NCBI GenBank assembly: GCA_003246205.1
Contig: QKBC01000016.1
Coordinates: forward strand, 51,944-115,943
Source: Flavobacterium haoranii
GTDB taxonomy: Bacteria > Bacteroidota > Bacteroidia > Flavobacteriales > Flavobacteriaceae
Direction: 5' to 3'
DNA length: 64,000 bases
Shown here piece by piece: positions 32,304-42,693 of the stretch (positions are counted from its first letter, which is position 1; each line of letters opens with the position of its first letter). The position numbers and the translations under genes were made by a program. Below the pieces are notes generated by a model. The model searched no databases and had not been told where the DNA came from. It saw nothing but the letters and a program-made list of their open reading frames with translations.

Positions 32304-33356
32304 ATGAATTTTAAAGCTTTAAACACTACCAGATCATTCTTCCTTCATTTCATATTTTGGGTAGGTGTTTGGGCATTTTACCTCTATTTTTTCAGTTATA
32401 ATTCAAATGACATCAATTACATCATTTGGTTTTCCAGCTTACTACTTCCTGTTACCATTATCGCCACTTATCTTACTAATTTTATTCTGATCCCTAAGTT
32501 TTTATTAACTAAAAAATATTTTAAATTCAGTTTATATACTTTTTACTCACTTGTTTTATCGACCTATTTGATTATTATGGCCATTTTTGGCGGTTATATT
32601 TTTGTAACCAATTTAAATATAACTAAAATACCGCCAATGGGCAGAAACCTTGTTTTTATCTTTATTTTAGTATATCTAATCGTTGGGATTTTTAGTTTTA
32701 TCACAATTTTAAAACATAATCTGCAAGATAAGACCAAACTTAAAATTTTAGAAAATAAGATTTTAGAAACAAATCTTCAGATTAAAGAACAGGAACTTGA
32801 CTTTTTAAAGAAACAAATTCACCCTCATTTTTTATTCAATACCTTAAATACAATTTATGCATTTGCCTTAAAAAAATCGGAATATACTCCGGATCTGATC
32901 TTGAAGCTCTCTAATTTATTAGATTATATTTTATACCAAATTCAAAAACCAAAAGTATTTTTAATTGATGAGATAGAACATTTAAAAGAATATATTGACT
33001 TAGAAAAGATACGCTTTCAGGATAGACTTAGTATCAATTTCAATTTAAAAAATATCCCGAACAATTTAGAAGTACCGCCTATGTTGCTGATTCCCTTTGT
33101 TGAAAATGCTTTTAAACACGGTAGCATTATAAATGGTAAACTTACAATACTAATTTTCTTGGAATACAGGACTGATCAAACATTATATTTTACAATCCGG
33201 AATAGTTCTTTAGAAAGTTTTGATCCTGATAAAGAAGGTATTGGTCTAAAAAATATCGCAAAAAGACTACACTTATTATTTCCAGGCAACTATACTTTAA
33301 AAAAAGATGTTTCTGACGATTGGTTTTCTATTGAATTAACCCTGCTTAAAACTTAG
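32304..33356 (+). CDS. LytS/YehU-type sensor histidine kinase
   Basis: A 350-residue kinase with four N-terminal membrane helices (within 12-145), a coiled stretch and a His_kinase domain. The phosphoacceptor is in FLKKQIHPHFLFNTLNTIYA (near 175); the ATP-binding lid includes PPMLLIPFVENAFKHG and the glycine motif KEGIGLKNIAKRL. There is no separate sensor domain, so the membrane region probably senses the signal. It is four bases before its LytTR regulator. Confidence 0.92.
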   Translation: MNFKALNTTRSFFLHFIFWVGVWAFYLYFFSYNSNDINYIIWFSSLLLPVTIIATYLTNFILIPKFLLTKKYFKFSLYTFYSLVLSTYLIIMAIFGGYIFVTNLNITKIPPMGRNLVFIFILVYLIVGIFSFITILKHNLQDKTKLKILENKILETNLQIKEQELDFLKKQIHPHFLFNTLNTIYAFALKKSEYTPDLILKLSNLLDYILYQIQKPKVFLIDEIEHLKEYIDLEKIRFQDRLSINFNLKNIPNNLEVPPMLLIPFVENAFKHGSIINGKLTILIFLEYRTDQTLYFTIRNSSLESFDPDKEGIGLKNIAKRLHLLFPGNYTLKKDVSDDWFSIELTLLKT

Positions 33357-33360
33357 TGAA

Positions 33361-34074
33361 ATGAGTAATTATAATTGTTTAATTGTAGATGATGAAGTTT
33401 CTGCACAGGAAATTATAGCATCTTATCTTTCTAAAATTGAAAATTTTAAAGTTTGCGGCATTTGTAAAAACGCGATTGAGGCTTTTACCGTCATTAATAA
33501 CCAAACCGTAGACTTAATTTTCTTAGACATTAATATGCCTGAAATTTCAGGATTATCTTTTGCTCAATCTATCAATAAAAATATCAAAATAATCTTCACC
33601 ACTGCTCACAGGGAATTTGCTATTGAAGGTTTTGACCTGCAAGCCGTTGACTATCTTTTAAAACCAATTCCTTTTGAGCGTTTTATAAAAGCGACTAACA
33701 AATTTCTCGGAGAAAACAGCATACCGGAAAGTACTCCTAGAAAAGAAATCGAAATGGATAAAAATGATTTTTTATTTGTACGTTCTGACAGAAAAATGAT
33801 AAAAGTTGATTTTGATGAAATCCTTATTATAGAAAGTCTAAGTGATTATATTAAGATCATAACGCCGAAAAAAGCGATCATAACACGAGAAACTATCTCA
33901 AATATTGAAGCAAAACTTCCTCAAGAAAGATTTTTAAGAGTGCATCGTTCCTTTATTATTTCAATTTCTAAAATAGATTCTTTTACTAACGAATATATTG
34001 AAATCAACAAAACTGCCATTCCGATAAGCAGAAGCTATAAAAAAAATGTATTATCCGTTTTAGAGCGATTTTAA
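33361..34074 (+). CDS. LytTR-family response regulator
   Basis: A 237-residue protein: receiver domain (CLIVDDEVSAQEII, LIFLDINMPEISG with the phosphoacceptor Asp, VDYLLKP) and LytTR domain (FLFVRSDRKMIKVDFDEILI, then FLRVHRSFIISISKI). It is the partner of the kinase just upstream. A likely target is the divergent membrane-protein gene. A terminator follows within 40 bases. Confidence 0.92.
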   Translation: MSNYNCLIVDDEVSAQEIIASYLSKIENFKVCGICKNAIEAFTVINNQTVDLIFLDINMPEISGLSFAQSINKNIKIIFTTAHREFAIEGFDLQAVDYLLKPIPFERFIKATNKFLGENSIPESTPRKEIEMDKNDFLFVRSDRKMIKVDFDEILIIESLSDYIKIITPKKAIITRETISNIEAKLPQERFLRVHRSFIISISKIDSFTNEYIEINKTAIPISRSYKKNVLSVLERF

Positions 34075-34110
34075 AATTATTCTTTTAAAAGATTCTCTGA
34101 TTATAAAATA

Positions 34111-34139
34111 AAAACCACGCTAATTGCGTGGTTTTTTTT
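34111..34139. terminator. Terminator after the LytTR gene
   Basis: AAAACCACGC-TAATT-GCGTGGTTTT is a ten-pair hairpin with more T's after it. The A-run before it lets it act for the minus-strand tRNA-Arg too. Confidence 0.9.
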
Positions 34140-34147
34140 GCTTTATG

Positions 34148-34221
34148 TGACCCCGGAGGGATTCGAACCCCCAACCCTCAGAGCCGAAATCTGATATTCT
34201 ATCCAGTTGAACTACGGAGCC
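34148..34221 (-). tRNA. tRNA-Arg(TCG)
   Basis: Read on the minus strand: acceptor GGCTCCG/CGGGGTC (wobbles), D-arm GTTC-AACTGGATA-GAAT, anticodon arm TCAGA-TTTCGGC-TCTGA with anticodon TCG, and T-arm TTGGG/CCCTC-type GGGGGTTCGAATCCCTC. Discriminator A. This is an ordinary-looking tRNA, in contrast to those at 16.5-17.9 kb, and reads the CGA codon. Confidence 0.9.
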
Positions 34222-34284
34222 ATTTTTAAGAAAATAGAAAAAGGAGAAAGGACATTCTCCCTTATCCCTTTCTTATTATTTTTA

Positions 34285-34734
34285 TTACGCTAAAAGCTTT
34301 TTAACAATCGTTGAAATAGTTTTACCGTCAGCTTGTCCAGCCAATTGCTTAGACGCCATTCCCATTACTTGTCCCATAGCTGCCATTCCTGAAAAACCAC
34401 CCTCTGCAATAATTTTTGCCACAGCAGCTTCTACTTCAGCTTCTGACAACTGAGCCGGTAAAAATTTCTCAATAACAGCTACTTGGGCTAACTCAGGTTC
34501 AGCTAAGTCAGCTCTACCTTGTTCAGTATAGATCGCAGCGCTATCTTTACGTTGCTTAACTAATTTCTGCAATAATTTTATTTCATCATCCGCTGTTAGT
34601 TCTTCTTTTGCACCGGATTCTGTTTTCGCTAAAATAATCCCCGATTTTATGGCTCTTAAAGCTTCTAAAGCAACTGTATCTTTTGCTTTCATCGCTTCTT
34701 TCATCTGATCCATAATTTGTTTTTCTAAACTCAT
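34285..34734 (-). CDS. GatB/YqeY domain protein
   Basis: A 149-residue all-helical protein, full-length for the YqeY family. MDQMKEAMKAKDTVALEALR and KSGIILAKTESGA are near the start and EKFLPAQLSEAEVEAAVAKI and AMGQVMGMASKQLAGQADGK near the end. The domain is the tRNA-binding tail of GatB, but stand-alone proteins have no proven role. It follows ftsZ with a terminator between. Confidence 0.92.
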   Translation of the reverse strand: MSLEKQIMDQMKEAMKAKDTVALEALRAIKSGIILAKTESGAKEELTADDEIKLLQKLVKQRKDSAAIYTEQGRADLAEPELAQVAVIEKFLPAQLSEAEVEAAVAKIIAEGGFSGMAAMGQVMGMASKQLAGQADGKTISTIVKKLLA

Positions 34735-34816
34735 ATTTCTCGTTTTATACTAAACTTAAAAATTTCCTTTTCAAGAGTGGATTGTACCTTCTCTTAATTG
34801 TTCCCGCAAAAGTAAT

Positions 34817-34844
34817 AAAAAAACCCGAAAAAAAATCGGGTTTT
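34817..34844. terminator. Terminator between ftsZ and yqeY
   Basis: AAAACCCGA-AAAAAAA-TCGGGTTTT is a symmetrical nine-pair stem with A and T runs on its sides, 27 bases after the ftsZ stop (minus strand). It closes the dcw operon. Confidence 0.8.
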
Positions 34845-34870
34845 CAGTGAGTAGGTAGGGAGTTCATGGA

Positions 34871-36841
34871 TTAGTCTACATTATCATGTAGAAATGAATT
34901 ATTCGAACGCAACTGCAAATCATCGTTACTATCTGTCCCTAAGGACATTCTTGATGTATTGTTCGTTTGCGGAGTTGATGTTACATCTATTCCCATACGT
35001 TTGTATGCCGGTTCGTTTTCAATTTTATCAATATTAGCAGCACTATTATTAAATTTATAATTGAACTCTTTCATTTTTCTTTTTCGCTCTTCGGCTCTTG
35101 CTTTTAATGTTTCTTCTATTGACATTTCAAAAGGAGACACATTATCCAATTCTTCACTGTTTTTAAATTCAGTCGTTTTTTGCTTTACGCTGAAATTCAA
35201 TGATTCATCTATTGGCTCTTCAACTTTTGCAACCGGTTTTGCTATTGCTATTACTTTTTCCTCTTCTTCTTTTTCTTCAAAATCCTCTAATGAATACTTG
35301 ATAACGCCGCCTTGAGTTACTTCGGTTACCGGAACTACATTGATAGGATCTTTAACTTCCATTTGTTTGGTTTCCTCTGAAATATCAAAAATAGTTTTCT
35401 GCACTGCTTTTGGCTCTTCAAACAAATCAAATGAATAATTAAATTCTTTGTTGGCTACTACAAACTCCGGTTCTATTACTTCTATATCTTTAACCTCTGA
35501 AGTAATGATTTCAAAGTTTTGTGGTACACTTATTTTTGGTGAAACTATTTCAAATTCCACATCTATATTTTTGATAGCTTCCGTTGTAGCTACTAAATCC
35601 ATTTGAGGTTTTTCTTTGATCTCAAAAGATAGCGGCTGCTCAACAGTTTCTTCATCTAGTGAAAAAATAATTTTTTCTTCTTTAACTTGATCTGCTACCG
35701 GATTGATAATATCTTGTTTAGGGGCTTCTGCTTTTACTTCATTTTGAACAGGAGCAGCATAAGAAGATACTGCATTCTTTTGGCTTAAATCGTGAACAAT
35801 TTTTTGTTCATCTTCTAGAGAATGAATAATCTTTTTAGGTTCTGTATTTACAATTTCAGCTTGTTGCTCAATGTCAAAACCTGTAGCAATAACAGTAACA
35901 GCTACAGCATCGCCTAAAGTTTCATCTTCACCAACTCCCATGATAATATTTGCATTAAAGCCAGCTTCAGTTTGAATATGATCGTTGATTTCTCCGATCT
36001 CATCCAATGTAATTTCAGAAGTACCGGATACTATCAATAACAATACATTCTTGGCTCCGGTAATTTTATTATCGTTCAACAACGGAGAGTCTAAAGCACT
36101 AACAATAGCTTGTTTTGCACGATCTACACCTTCCGCAACTGATGAACCCATAATAGCCGTTCCACTATTGGCTAATACCGTTTTGGCATCGCGCAAATCG
36201 ATATTTTGTGTATAGTGGTGGGTAATAACTTCTGCAATTCCTTTTGCGGCAGTTGCTAAAACCTCATCTGCTTTGGAAAAGCCTGCTTTAAATCCTAAAT
36301 TTCCGTAAACTTCTCTTAACTTATTGTTATTGATAACAATTAAAGAGTCTACTTGTTTACGCAATCTTTCTACTCCGTTCATTGCCTGTTCTGAACGAAT
36401 CTTTCCTTCAAACTGGAACGGAATAGTTACAATACCAACTGTTAAAATATCTCTTTCTTTTGCTAATTGAGCGATTACAGGGGCAGCACCAGTACCTGTA
36501 CCACCTCCCATTCCTGCTGTAATGAAGAGCATTTTTGTGTTCGTATCTAACATTTTTTCTATTTCTGCAATACTTTCAATGGCGGATTGCTGTCCTACTT
36601 CGGGATTAGCACCTGCTCCAAGACCTTCGGTAAGGCTAACTCCTAACTGAATCTTATTGGGTACAGCACTATTTTCTAAAGCTTGAGAATCGGTATTACA
36701 AACAACGAAATCAACACCTTTGATTCCTTGTTGAAACATGTGGTTAATTGCATTACTACCACCACCTCCTACTCCAATAACTTTGATAACGTTTGATTGG
36801 TTTTTGGGTAAATCGAAAGAAATACTTGTAAATTCTGACAT
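34871..36841 (-). CDS. ftsZ: Cell-division GTPase FtsZ
   Basis: A 656-residue FtsZ. The tubulin-like core is at 1-330: VIGVGGGGSNAINHMFQQGI, the G-box AGMGGGTGTGAAPVIAQLAK and the synergy loop NIIMGVGEDETLGDA. An acidic linker of about 250 residues follows, much longer than in E. coli and usual for Bacteroidota. NEPAYKRMGIDV near 620 is probably the conserved tail peptide that binds FtsA. FtsZ makes the division ring at midcell. It is the last gene of the dcw operon, 11 bases after ftsA. Confidence 0.98.
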   Translation of the reverse strand: MSEFTSISFDLPKNQSNVIKVIGVGGGGSNAINHMFQQGIKGVDFVVCNTDSQALENSAVPNKIQLGVSLTEGLGAGANPEVGQQSAIESIAEIEKMLDTNTKMLFITAGMGGGTGTGAAPVIAQLAKERDILTVGIVTIPFQFEGKIRSEQAMNGVERLRKQVDSLIVINNNKLREVYGNLGFKAGFSKADEVLATAAKGIAEVITHHYTQNIDLRDAKTVLANSGTAIMGSSVAEGVDRAKQAIVSALDSPLLNDNKITGAKNVLLLIVSGTSEITLDEIGEINDHIQTEAGFNANIIMGVGEDETLGDAVAVTVIATGFDIEQQAEIVNTEPKKIIHSLEDEQKIVHDLSQKNAVSSYAAPVQNEVKAEAPKQDIINPVADQVKEEKIIFSLDEETVEQPLSFEIKEKPQMDLVATTEAIKNIDVEFEIVSPKISVPQNFEIITSEVKDIEVIEPEFVVANKEFNYSFDLFEEPKAVQKTIFDISEETKQMEVKDPINVVPVTEVTQGGVIKYSLEDFEEKEEEEKVIAIAKPVAKVEEPIDESLNFSVKQKTTEFKNSEELDNVSPFEMSIEETLKARAEERKRKMKEFNYKFNNSAANIDKIENEPAYKRMGIDVTSTPQTNNTSRMSLGTDSNDDLQLRSNNSFLHDNVD

Positions 36842-36852
36842 AATGGTACTTT

Positions 36853-38211
36853 TTATTCGGCGTTATCTAAAAATTCTTTAATCTTTTCTATATACTTATC
36901 AAAAAATGATTTTTTGATTTTGCTTTCGGTAGTCTCGGGTTGCGGTTCTTCTATTTCTTCCTCTACTACTGGCTTTTCTTCGACTACAGTTTGTTTGATT
37001 ATCACAGGTTCTTCCTGTTTCATCTCTACAAAAGGCGTTGCGCTTTTTGTATTGTTACGGATGCTATTCATTACCAAACCAACGGCAGTTGCGTATAGCG
37101 GACTCGATAATTCTTCATCAGAACTACCGGCTAAATGTTCGTTAGGATAACCGATGCGGGTATCCATTCCTGTGATGTATTCAACTAATTGTTTAATATG
37201 TTTTAATTGAGCTCCACCACCTGTTAATACAATTCCGGCAATAAGTTTCTTTTTAGGATTCTCATGTCCGTATAATTTAATTTCTGCGTATACTTGTTCA
37301 ATAATTTCTACCACACGTGCATGTATAATTTTTGACAAGTTTTTAAGTGAAATCTCTTTAGGTTCACGTCCTCTTAATCCCGGAATAGAAACAATCTCGT
37401 TGTCTTTATTTTCTCCAGGCCAAGCAGAACCGAATTTCACTTTTAACAATTCAGCTTGTTTTTCTATAATAGAACATCCTTCTTTTATGTCTTCTGTAAT
37501 CACATTTCCTCCGAAAGGAATCACAGCAGTATGACGAATGATGCCATCTTTAAAAATAGCTAGGTCTGTCGTTCCACCTCCTATATCAATTAAAGCTACT
37601 CCGGCTTCTTTTTCTTCTTGACTTAAAACAGCATCGGCAGAAGCCAATGGTTCCAATGTAAGTCCGGACAACTCTAATCCCGAACTTTTAACACATCGTC
37701 CTATATTTCTGATAGAAGCCGCTTGCCCGACAACGACATGAAAACTCGCTTCTAATCGTCCTCCTGACATTCCGATCGGTTCTTTTGTTTCTGTTTGCCC
37801 GTCTATCTTAAATTCCTGCGGCAAAACATGGATAATTTCTTCACCCGGCAACATCGCTAATTTATGCACTTGCCCGATCAAAGCATCAATATCCATATCT
37901 CCTATTACTTCTTCTGCATTCTGACGGCTGATATAGTCACTATGCTGTATACTTCTGATGTGTTGGCCGGCAATACCTACCACTACATCATTAATTTTAT
38001 ATCCTGAATCATTTTCGGCTTCAAGGACAGCTTGCTGAATAGACTGAATGGTTTGGGTAATATTATTCACCACACCTCTATGAACACCTAAACTCTTGGA
38101 CTTTCCTACTCCAAGAATTTCCAGCTTCCCATATTCGTTTTTTTTACCTATCATGGCTACAATCTTTGTAGTTCCGATATCTAAACCTACTGCAATGTTA
38201 TCTCTGTTCAT
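36853..38211 (-). CDS. ftsA: Cell-division protein FtsA
   Basis: A 452-residue actin-like ATPase with the phosphate loops IAVGLDIGTTKIVAMIGKKN and VALIDIGGGTTDLAIFKDG and the adenosine motif IVLTGGGAQLKHIKQLVEYI. A long proline- and glutamate-rich insertion (PVVEEEIEEPQPETTESKIK) precedes an amphipathic end (SFFDKYIEKIKEFLDN), which tethers the protein to the membrane. It anchors FtsZ filaments. It starts nine bases after ftsQ. Confidence 0.97.
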   Translation of the reverse strand: MNRDNIAVGLDIGTTKIVAMIGKKNEYGKLEILGVGKSKSLGVHRGVVNNITQTIQSIQQAVLEAENDSGYKINDVVVGIAGQHIRSIQHSDYISRQNAEEVIGDMDIDALIGQVHKLAMLPGEEIIHVLPQEFKIDGQTETKEPIGMSGGRLEASFHVVVGQAASIRNIGRCVKSSGLELSGLTLEPLASADAVLSQEEKEAGVALIDIGGGTTDLAIFKDGIIRHTAVIPFGGNVITEDIKEGCSIIEKQAELLKVKFGSAWPGENKDNEIVSIPGLRGREPKEISLKNLSKIIHARVVEIIEQVYAEIKLYGHENPKKKLIAGIVLTGGGAQLKHIKQLVEYITGMDTRIGYPNEHLAGSSDEELSSPLYATAVGLVMNSIRNNTKSATPFVEMKQEEPVIIKQTVVEEKPVVEEEIEEPQPETTESKIKKSFFDKYIEKIKEFLDNAE

Positions 38212-38220
38212 AACTCAATT

Positions 38221-38946
38221 CTATTTCTTACAAACTACTTGCTCTGTAAACATTAAGTTTACTTCTTTATATTGTTTAATTAAAGTGTCTTTTACAGCAT
38301 GGTAAAAAAACGCTTTATAATTCTTTAACTTTCTGTCGATAAAAACAGGTTTGCCGAAAATGATGGTATAATCATAATTTCGGCTTTTCATCAAAACACT
38401 TCCTGAAGGCAATATTTTTATGCCCGTTATATCTTTACTCAAAAAATCATCATCGCTGATTTCATTAAAAAGCGACAGATATTGATCCTTATCATTTTCG
38501 GCATAAGAACCCACTACAAGAGGAACTCTCGCAGAAAAATTTTCGGATAAAGGCATCGTAGTACCTTTTCTATCAACATAATACGAAGTATTACCTGATA
38601 TAAATCTTACAGTTGGGGACTTTTGTTTTATATGCGCATTTAGAGAACCATCTACTGTTGAAAAAACTTCCGCTTTTTCTATCATCCCGTGATCATCGAG
38701 AACAGTTTCTAAAGTATTCAAATCTACCGCATCTTTTTGAATTGATAAAGAGCCTCCCAAATTTTGTTTCAACAAGTTATTAACCATTTCGTGAGTTATG
38801 AACAAGTTATCTGTTCCTTCCTCAAAGGAAATATTTACTTCTTTCAATGCCCTGTTTCCATTTCTTTTTGATGAAAAAGAATATAAAAATATCATCAAAA
38901 GAACGATAACAATCAAACGAATATTATGCCATTTGAGTCCTTTCAT
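38221..38946 (-). CDS. ftsQ: Cell-division protein FtsQ
   Basis: A 241-residue bitopic protein: short cytoplasmic end, one membrane helix (LIVIVLLMIFLYSF), a POTRA-like domain (about 35-120) with NLFITHEMVNNLLKQNLGGS, and a beta domain with KSPTVRFISGNTSYYVDRKG. FtsQ links early and late divisome proteins. It overlaps the end of murC by 23 bases, so translation is coupled. Confidence 0.9.
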   Translation of the reverse strand: MKGLKWHNIRLIVIVLLMIFLYSFSSKRNGNRALKEVNISFEEGTDNLFITHEMVNNLLKQNLGGSLSIQKDAVDLNTLETVLDDHGMIEKAEVFSTVDGSLNAHIKQKSPTVRFISGNTSYYVDRKGTTMPLSENFSARVPLVVGSYAENDKDQYLSLFNEISDDDFLSKDITGIKILPSGSVLMKSRNYDYTIIFGKPVFIDRKLKNYKAFFYHAVKDTLIKQYKEVNLMFTEQVVCKK

Positions 38947-40282
38947 CTAATACTTTTTTTAAATCTTTTACCATTTCTCCAATGTCTCCTGCCCCTATAG
39001 TTATAAACACTTCTGCATCAGATTGTTGAAAAACTTCAAATAAAATTTCTTTTGTTACCAACTTCTTATTGGGGTTTTCAATTTTTGTTAATAAAACCTC
39101 TGAAGTTATCCCTTCGATCGGCAATTCTCTTGCCGGATAAATATTCAATAGGACGATTTCATCAAACTTTGATAAGCTTTCGACAAAACCTTCCATAAAA
39201 TCTCTGGTTCTGGAAAATAAATGCGGTTGAAAAACGGCCAACACTTTTTTTCCGGGATACAACTCTCTAACAGCATTATAAACTGCTGAAATTTCTGTAG
39301 GGTGATGTGCATAATCATCAATGTACACACATTTTTCATTACGCAATTGAAATGAAAATCTTCTTCTTACTCCCGGAAATGTTGCCAAAGCGGCTCTTAC
39401 CTTATCATTTGATACACCGTATTTATTAGCCATTGCTAATGCTATTACAGCATTTGACAAGTTATGTCTTCCTGGTAATCCGAACTTGATATCTTTAATC
39501 AATTCTGTAGGTGTTTGCACATCAAAATGATAGAATCCCTCTATAATTTGGATATTTTTTACTTCGTAATCTGCTTGTTCTTCAATTCCTATGGTATTTC
39601 CGTTCAATTGAACTTTTAGCGGAACAAACAAATGATTCGCATCTACTTTATCAGCAAACAAACGGAATGATTCTTCCACAGAAGCTGCATTTCCATAAAT
39701 ATCCAAATGATCTGCGTCCATTGAAGTTACACAAGCTAAATCGGGATGTAAATGTAAAAATGAACGATCAAATTCATCGGCCTCAACTACTGTCACCGTT
39801 TTTCCGCTTCCGATAAGATTAGAATTGTATCCTTCTACAATTCCTCCTAAAAAAGCAGTAACATCAACTCCGCTTTGGTATAAAATATGCCCTAAAATAC
39901 TGGATGTTGTTGTTTTTCCGTGTGTTCCGGCAACAGCAAAACAGAAAGAATCTTTCGTAATTATTCCTAGAACTTCGGCTCGTTTTTTAACTTCAAAACC
40001 ATTGTTCAAAAAATAATTCCACTCAGAATGATTTTTAGGAATAGCCGGTGTTACCACTACTAAAGTAGACTCTTTATCTAAATATTTTTTTTCAATCAGA
40101 TCAACATTGTCTTCAAAATGAATATGCATTCCCAAAGCTTCGAGCTCATCGGTCAGCTGCGTATGTGTTTTATCATATCCGGCTACATTTTTTCCGATAT
40201 GCATAAAATATCGGGCTAAGGCACTCATTCCGATACCTCCGATACCTATAAAATATACACTTTGTATTTGGTTACTATTCAT
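38924..40282 (-). CDS. murC: UDP-N-acetylmuramate--L-alanine ligase
   Basis: A 452-residue Mur ligase with the N-terminal Rossmann fold (VYFIGIGGIGMSALARYFMH), ATP loop CFAVAGTHGKTTTSSILGHI, and the C-terminal (VLAVFQPHLFSRTRDFMEGF). MurC adds L-alanine to UDP-MurNAc, the first peptide step. Length and motifs are normal. It follows murG by 20 bases. Confidence 0.97.
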   Translation of the reverse strand: MNSNQIQSVYFIGIGGIGMSALARYFMHIGKNVAGYDKTHTQLTDELEALGMHIHFEDNVDLIEKKYLDKESTLVVVTPAIPKNHSEWNYFLNNGFEVKKRAEVLGIITKDSFCFAVAGTHGKTTTSSILGHILYQSGVDVTAFLGGIVEGYNSNLIGSGKTVTVVEADEFDRSFLHLHPDLACVTSMDADHLDIYGNAASVEESFRLFADKVDANHLFVPLKVQLNGNTIGIEEQADYEVKNIQIIEGFYHFDVQTPTELIKDIKFGLPGRHNLSNAVIALAMANKYGVSNDKVRAALATFPGVRRRFSFQLRNEKCVYIDDYAHHPTEISAVYNAVRELYPGKKVLAVFQPHLFSRTRDFMEGFVESLSKFDEIVLLNIYPARELPIEGITSEVLLTKIENPNKKLVTKEILFEVFQQSDAEVFITIGAGDIGEMVKDLKKVLDERTQMA

Positions 40283-40302
40283 TTTTAATCTTTTTTTTCA
40301 GG

Positions 40303-41409
40303 CTATTCACCTTTTTCTAAAGCCAATTTAACAATCTCATCTGCAATTTGTTGTGTGGCATTAGGCAATGCTTTTTTATGTATTTTTTTGCTCAGTTTTG
40401 CTTGTTTTTCGTCATTCGAAATCAAGTCCGCAAAGGTACGTTTGAATTTTTCATTTAGCTCGCTTTCTTTTAATAAAATTGCAGCTTTTTTTGCTGACAA
40501 AGCGAGTGCATTTTTAGTTTGGTGATCCTCAGCCACATTGGGTGATGGGATCAAAATAGTAGGCTTTCCGACAATACATAATTCCGAAATCGAAGAAGCT
40601 CCGGAACGTGAAATTATAAAGTCGGCTGCCGCATAGGCCAAATCCATTCGATCAATAAAAGCAAAAACATGCACATCTTCTTTTTCATTAAAGTGCTTGT
40701 ACTGATCGTAATATAATTTTCCACATTGCCAAATCACTTGAATCCCTAACTGTAGGATAATATCCAACTCATCTGAAATCAATTGGTTTATTCTTTTGGC
40801 TCCTAAACTTCCTCCTAAAACCAACAATGTTCGTTTGTTTGTATTCACTTCGAAATAAGTAAGTCCTTCGATACGTTTATCGTCTACAAAAATGAGGTCT
40901 TGACGTACCGGATTTCCGGTTAATTTTATCTTATCAACCGGAAAAAACTTTTCCATTCCTTCATAAGCTACACAAATTGACTGTGCTTTTGATGCTAATA
41001 ATTTATTGGTAATTCCCGGATAGGAATTCTGTTCTTGAATTACTGTAGGAATCCCTAGCATATTAGCTAATTTTAGAACTGCTCCGCTAGCAAAACCACC
41101 TGTTCCGATCACTACATCGGGTTTGAATCTTTTTATAATGAAATAGGACTTCCACAAACTTGACAGGAGTTTAAACGGAAATAACAGATTTTGAAGGCTT
41201 ATTTTTCGCTGAATTCCGGAAATCCACAATCCTTTAATCTCGTAACCGGCTTGCGGCACTTTTTGCATTTCCATTTTATCTTTAGCTCCTACAAACAGAA
41301 TTTCTGCCTGCGGAAAACGAGCTTTTAATTCGTTTGCAATAGCTATTGCCGGATAGATATGTCCTCCGGTTCCTCCTCCACTAATGATAAATTTCAGCTT
41401 TTGCTCCAT
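40303..41409 (-). CDS. murG: UDP-GlcNAc transferase MurG
   Basis: A 368-residue GT28 glycosyltransferase: [20 protein letters not shown] with the two glycine loops, [20 protein letters not shown] and, in the second domain, [17 protein letters not shown] and [20 protein letters not shown]. It transfers GlcNAc to lipid I at the inner membrane. It begins one base after the ftsW stop. Confidence 0.97.
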   Translation of the reverse strand: MEQKLKFIISGGGTGGHIYPAIAIANELKARFPQAEILFVGAKDKMEMQKVPQAGYEIKGLWISGIQRKISLQNLLFPFKLLSSLWKSYFIIKRFKPDVVIGTGGFASGAVLKLANMLGIPTVIQEQNSYPGITNKLLASKAQSICVAYEGMEKFFPVDKIKLTGNPVRQDLIFVDDKRIEGLTYFEVNTNKRTLLVLGGSLGAKRINQLISDELDIILQLGIQVIWQCGKLYYDQYKHFNEKEDVHVFAFIDRMDLAYAAADFIISRSGASSISELCIVGKPTILIPSPNVAEDHQTKNALALSAKKAAILLKESELNEKFKRTFADLISNDEKQAKLSKKIHKKALPNATQQIADEIVKLALEKGE

Positions 41410-41410
41410 A

Positions 41411-42688
41411 CTACTGATTTAAAACCGGTTCTAACGGATTTGTTTCTGATTCTTCTCTTTTTTCTCCCTCACTTAGATCTAATTCTTTATCTATAATGCG
41501 TTGTAATGCTTCTTCTCTTTTTTTCCGTTCTTCTTCATCTTGTGCCACTTCTTCGTCTTTTTTAGTTACACTCAAAATAACTCCTATAGACACGCAGGTC
41601 ATCCATATCGATGTTCCTCCGGCACTAATCAATGGCAAGGTTTGACCTGTTACCGGCAATAATTCCACTGCTACTGCCATATTCACCAAAGCTTGAAAAA
41701 TAATCGGGAAACCTAAACCTACAATAAGTAACTTTCCGAACAAACTGGAAGCTTTTTGGGCATTGATAATGAAACGGACAAACAATAACATATATAAGAA
41801 CACTATTCCTAATGCTCCTATTAAACCGTACTCTTCTACTATAATAGCAAAAATAAAATCGGAAGATGATTGCGGTAAAAAGTTCTTTTGCACACTTTTT
41901 CCCGGCCCCAGTCCGTAAATTTTACCTGAAGCAATGGCTATTTTTGCTTTTTCAATTTGGTAATCATCATCTTTAGCATCTTCACTCTTATCAAAAAAAC
42001 TATCCACCCGGCTAATCCAAGTATCCACGCGGTTTGGCATGGCTCCCGGAAAAGCTTTAGCAACCAAAATAAAAAAGGTTAAAGCTATAACTCCTGCTCC
42101 TATGATTAATGCTAAATACTTAACAGGATAATATCCAACGTATACTAACATGCAGACCATTGAGAAAATCAAGGCTGTCGTAGAAAAATTAGCTGGCAAG
42201 ACTAATGCCAATATTGCAAAAACCGGCAACCAAAGTTCTAATAGTGAATCCTTAAATGAATATTCTTTTTCACTGACTTTCGCTAAATAACGTGCTACAT
42301 AAACCATCAATACGGTAAAGGCTAATGTTGATGTCTGAAAACCAATCCCGATAAAAGGAATTTGTATCCATCGGCTGGCATTTGCCCCACCAATCGTTGT
42401 TCCTTGGAACAGTGTATACAATAGTAAAACCAATACAAACGGAATCCCTAAAATAGATAATGCTCTAAAATAGTGATAGGGTACTTTATGAATCCAATAA
42501 ATGATAATGAAACCTATGAACAGATGTACCAAATGTTTTATTAAATATCCGATTGTGGAACCTTTACCTATAACATAAACTAAATTTGTACTGGCACTGT
42601 AAACAGGTAAAAAAGATATAAGAGCCAATAGAAAAACTATTGCCCAAATTACTTTATCTCCTCTTAACCTATTTACTAATTGTGTCAT
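41411..42688 (-). CDS. ftsW: Peptidoglycan polymerase FtsW
   Basis: A 425-residue SEDS protein with about ten membrane helices. [14 protein letters not shown] and [20 protein letters not shown] and the catalytic-region loop [13 protein letters not shown] are conserved, as is [20 protein letters not shown]. The C-terminal cytoplasmic tail is highly charged ([20 protein letters not shown]). It works with the ftsI transpeptidase to build septal wall. It begins six bases after murD. Confidence 0.95.
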   Translation of the reverse strand: MTQLVNRLRGDKVIWAIVFLLALISFLPVYSASTNLVYVIGKGSTIGYLIKHLVHLFIGFIIIYWIHKVPYHYFRALSILGIPFVLVLLLYTLFQGTTIGGANASRWIQIPFIGIGFQTSTLAFTVLMVYVARYLAKVSEKEYSFKDSLLELWLPVFAILALVLPANFSTTALIFSMVCMLVYVGYYPVKYLALIIGAGVIALTFFILVAKAFPGAMPNRVDTWISRVDSFFDKSEDAKDDDYQIEKAKIAIASGKIYGLGPGKSVQKNFLPQSSSDFIFAIIVEEYGLIGALGIVFLYMLLFVRFIINAQKASSLFGKLLIVGLGFPIIFQALVNMAVAVELLPVTGQTLPLISAGGTSIWMTCVSIGVILSVTKKDEEVAQDEEERKKREEALQRIIDKELDLSEGEKREESETNPLEPVLNQ

Positions 42689-42693
42689 AATTT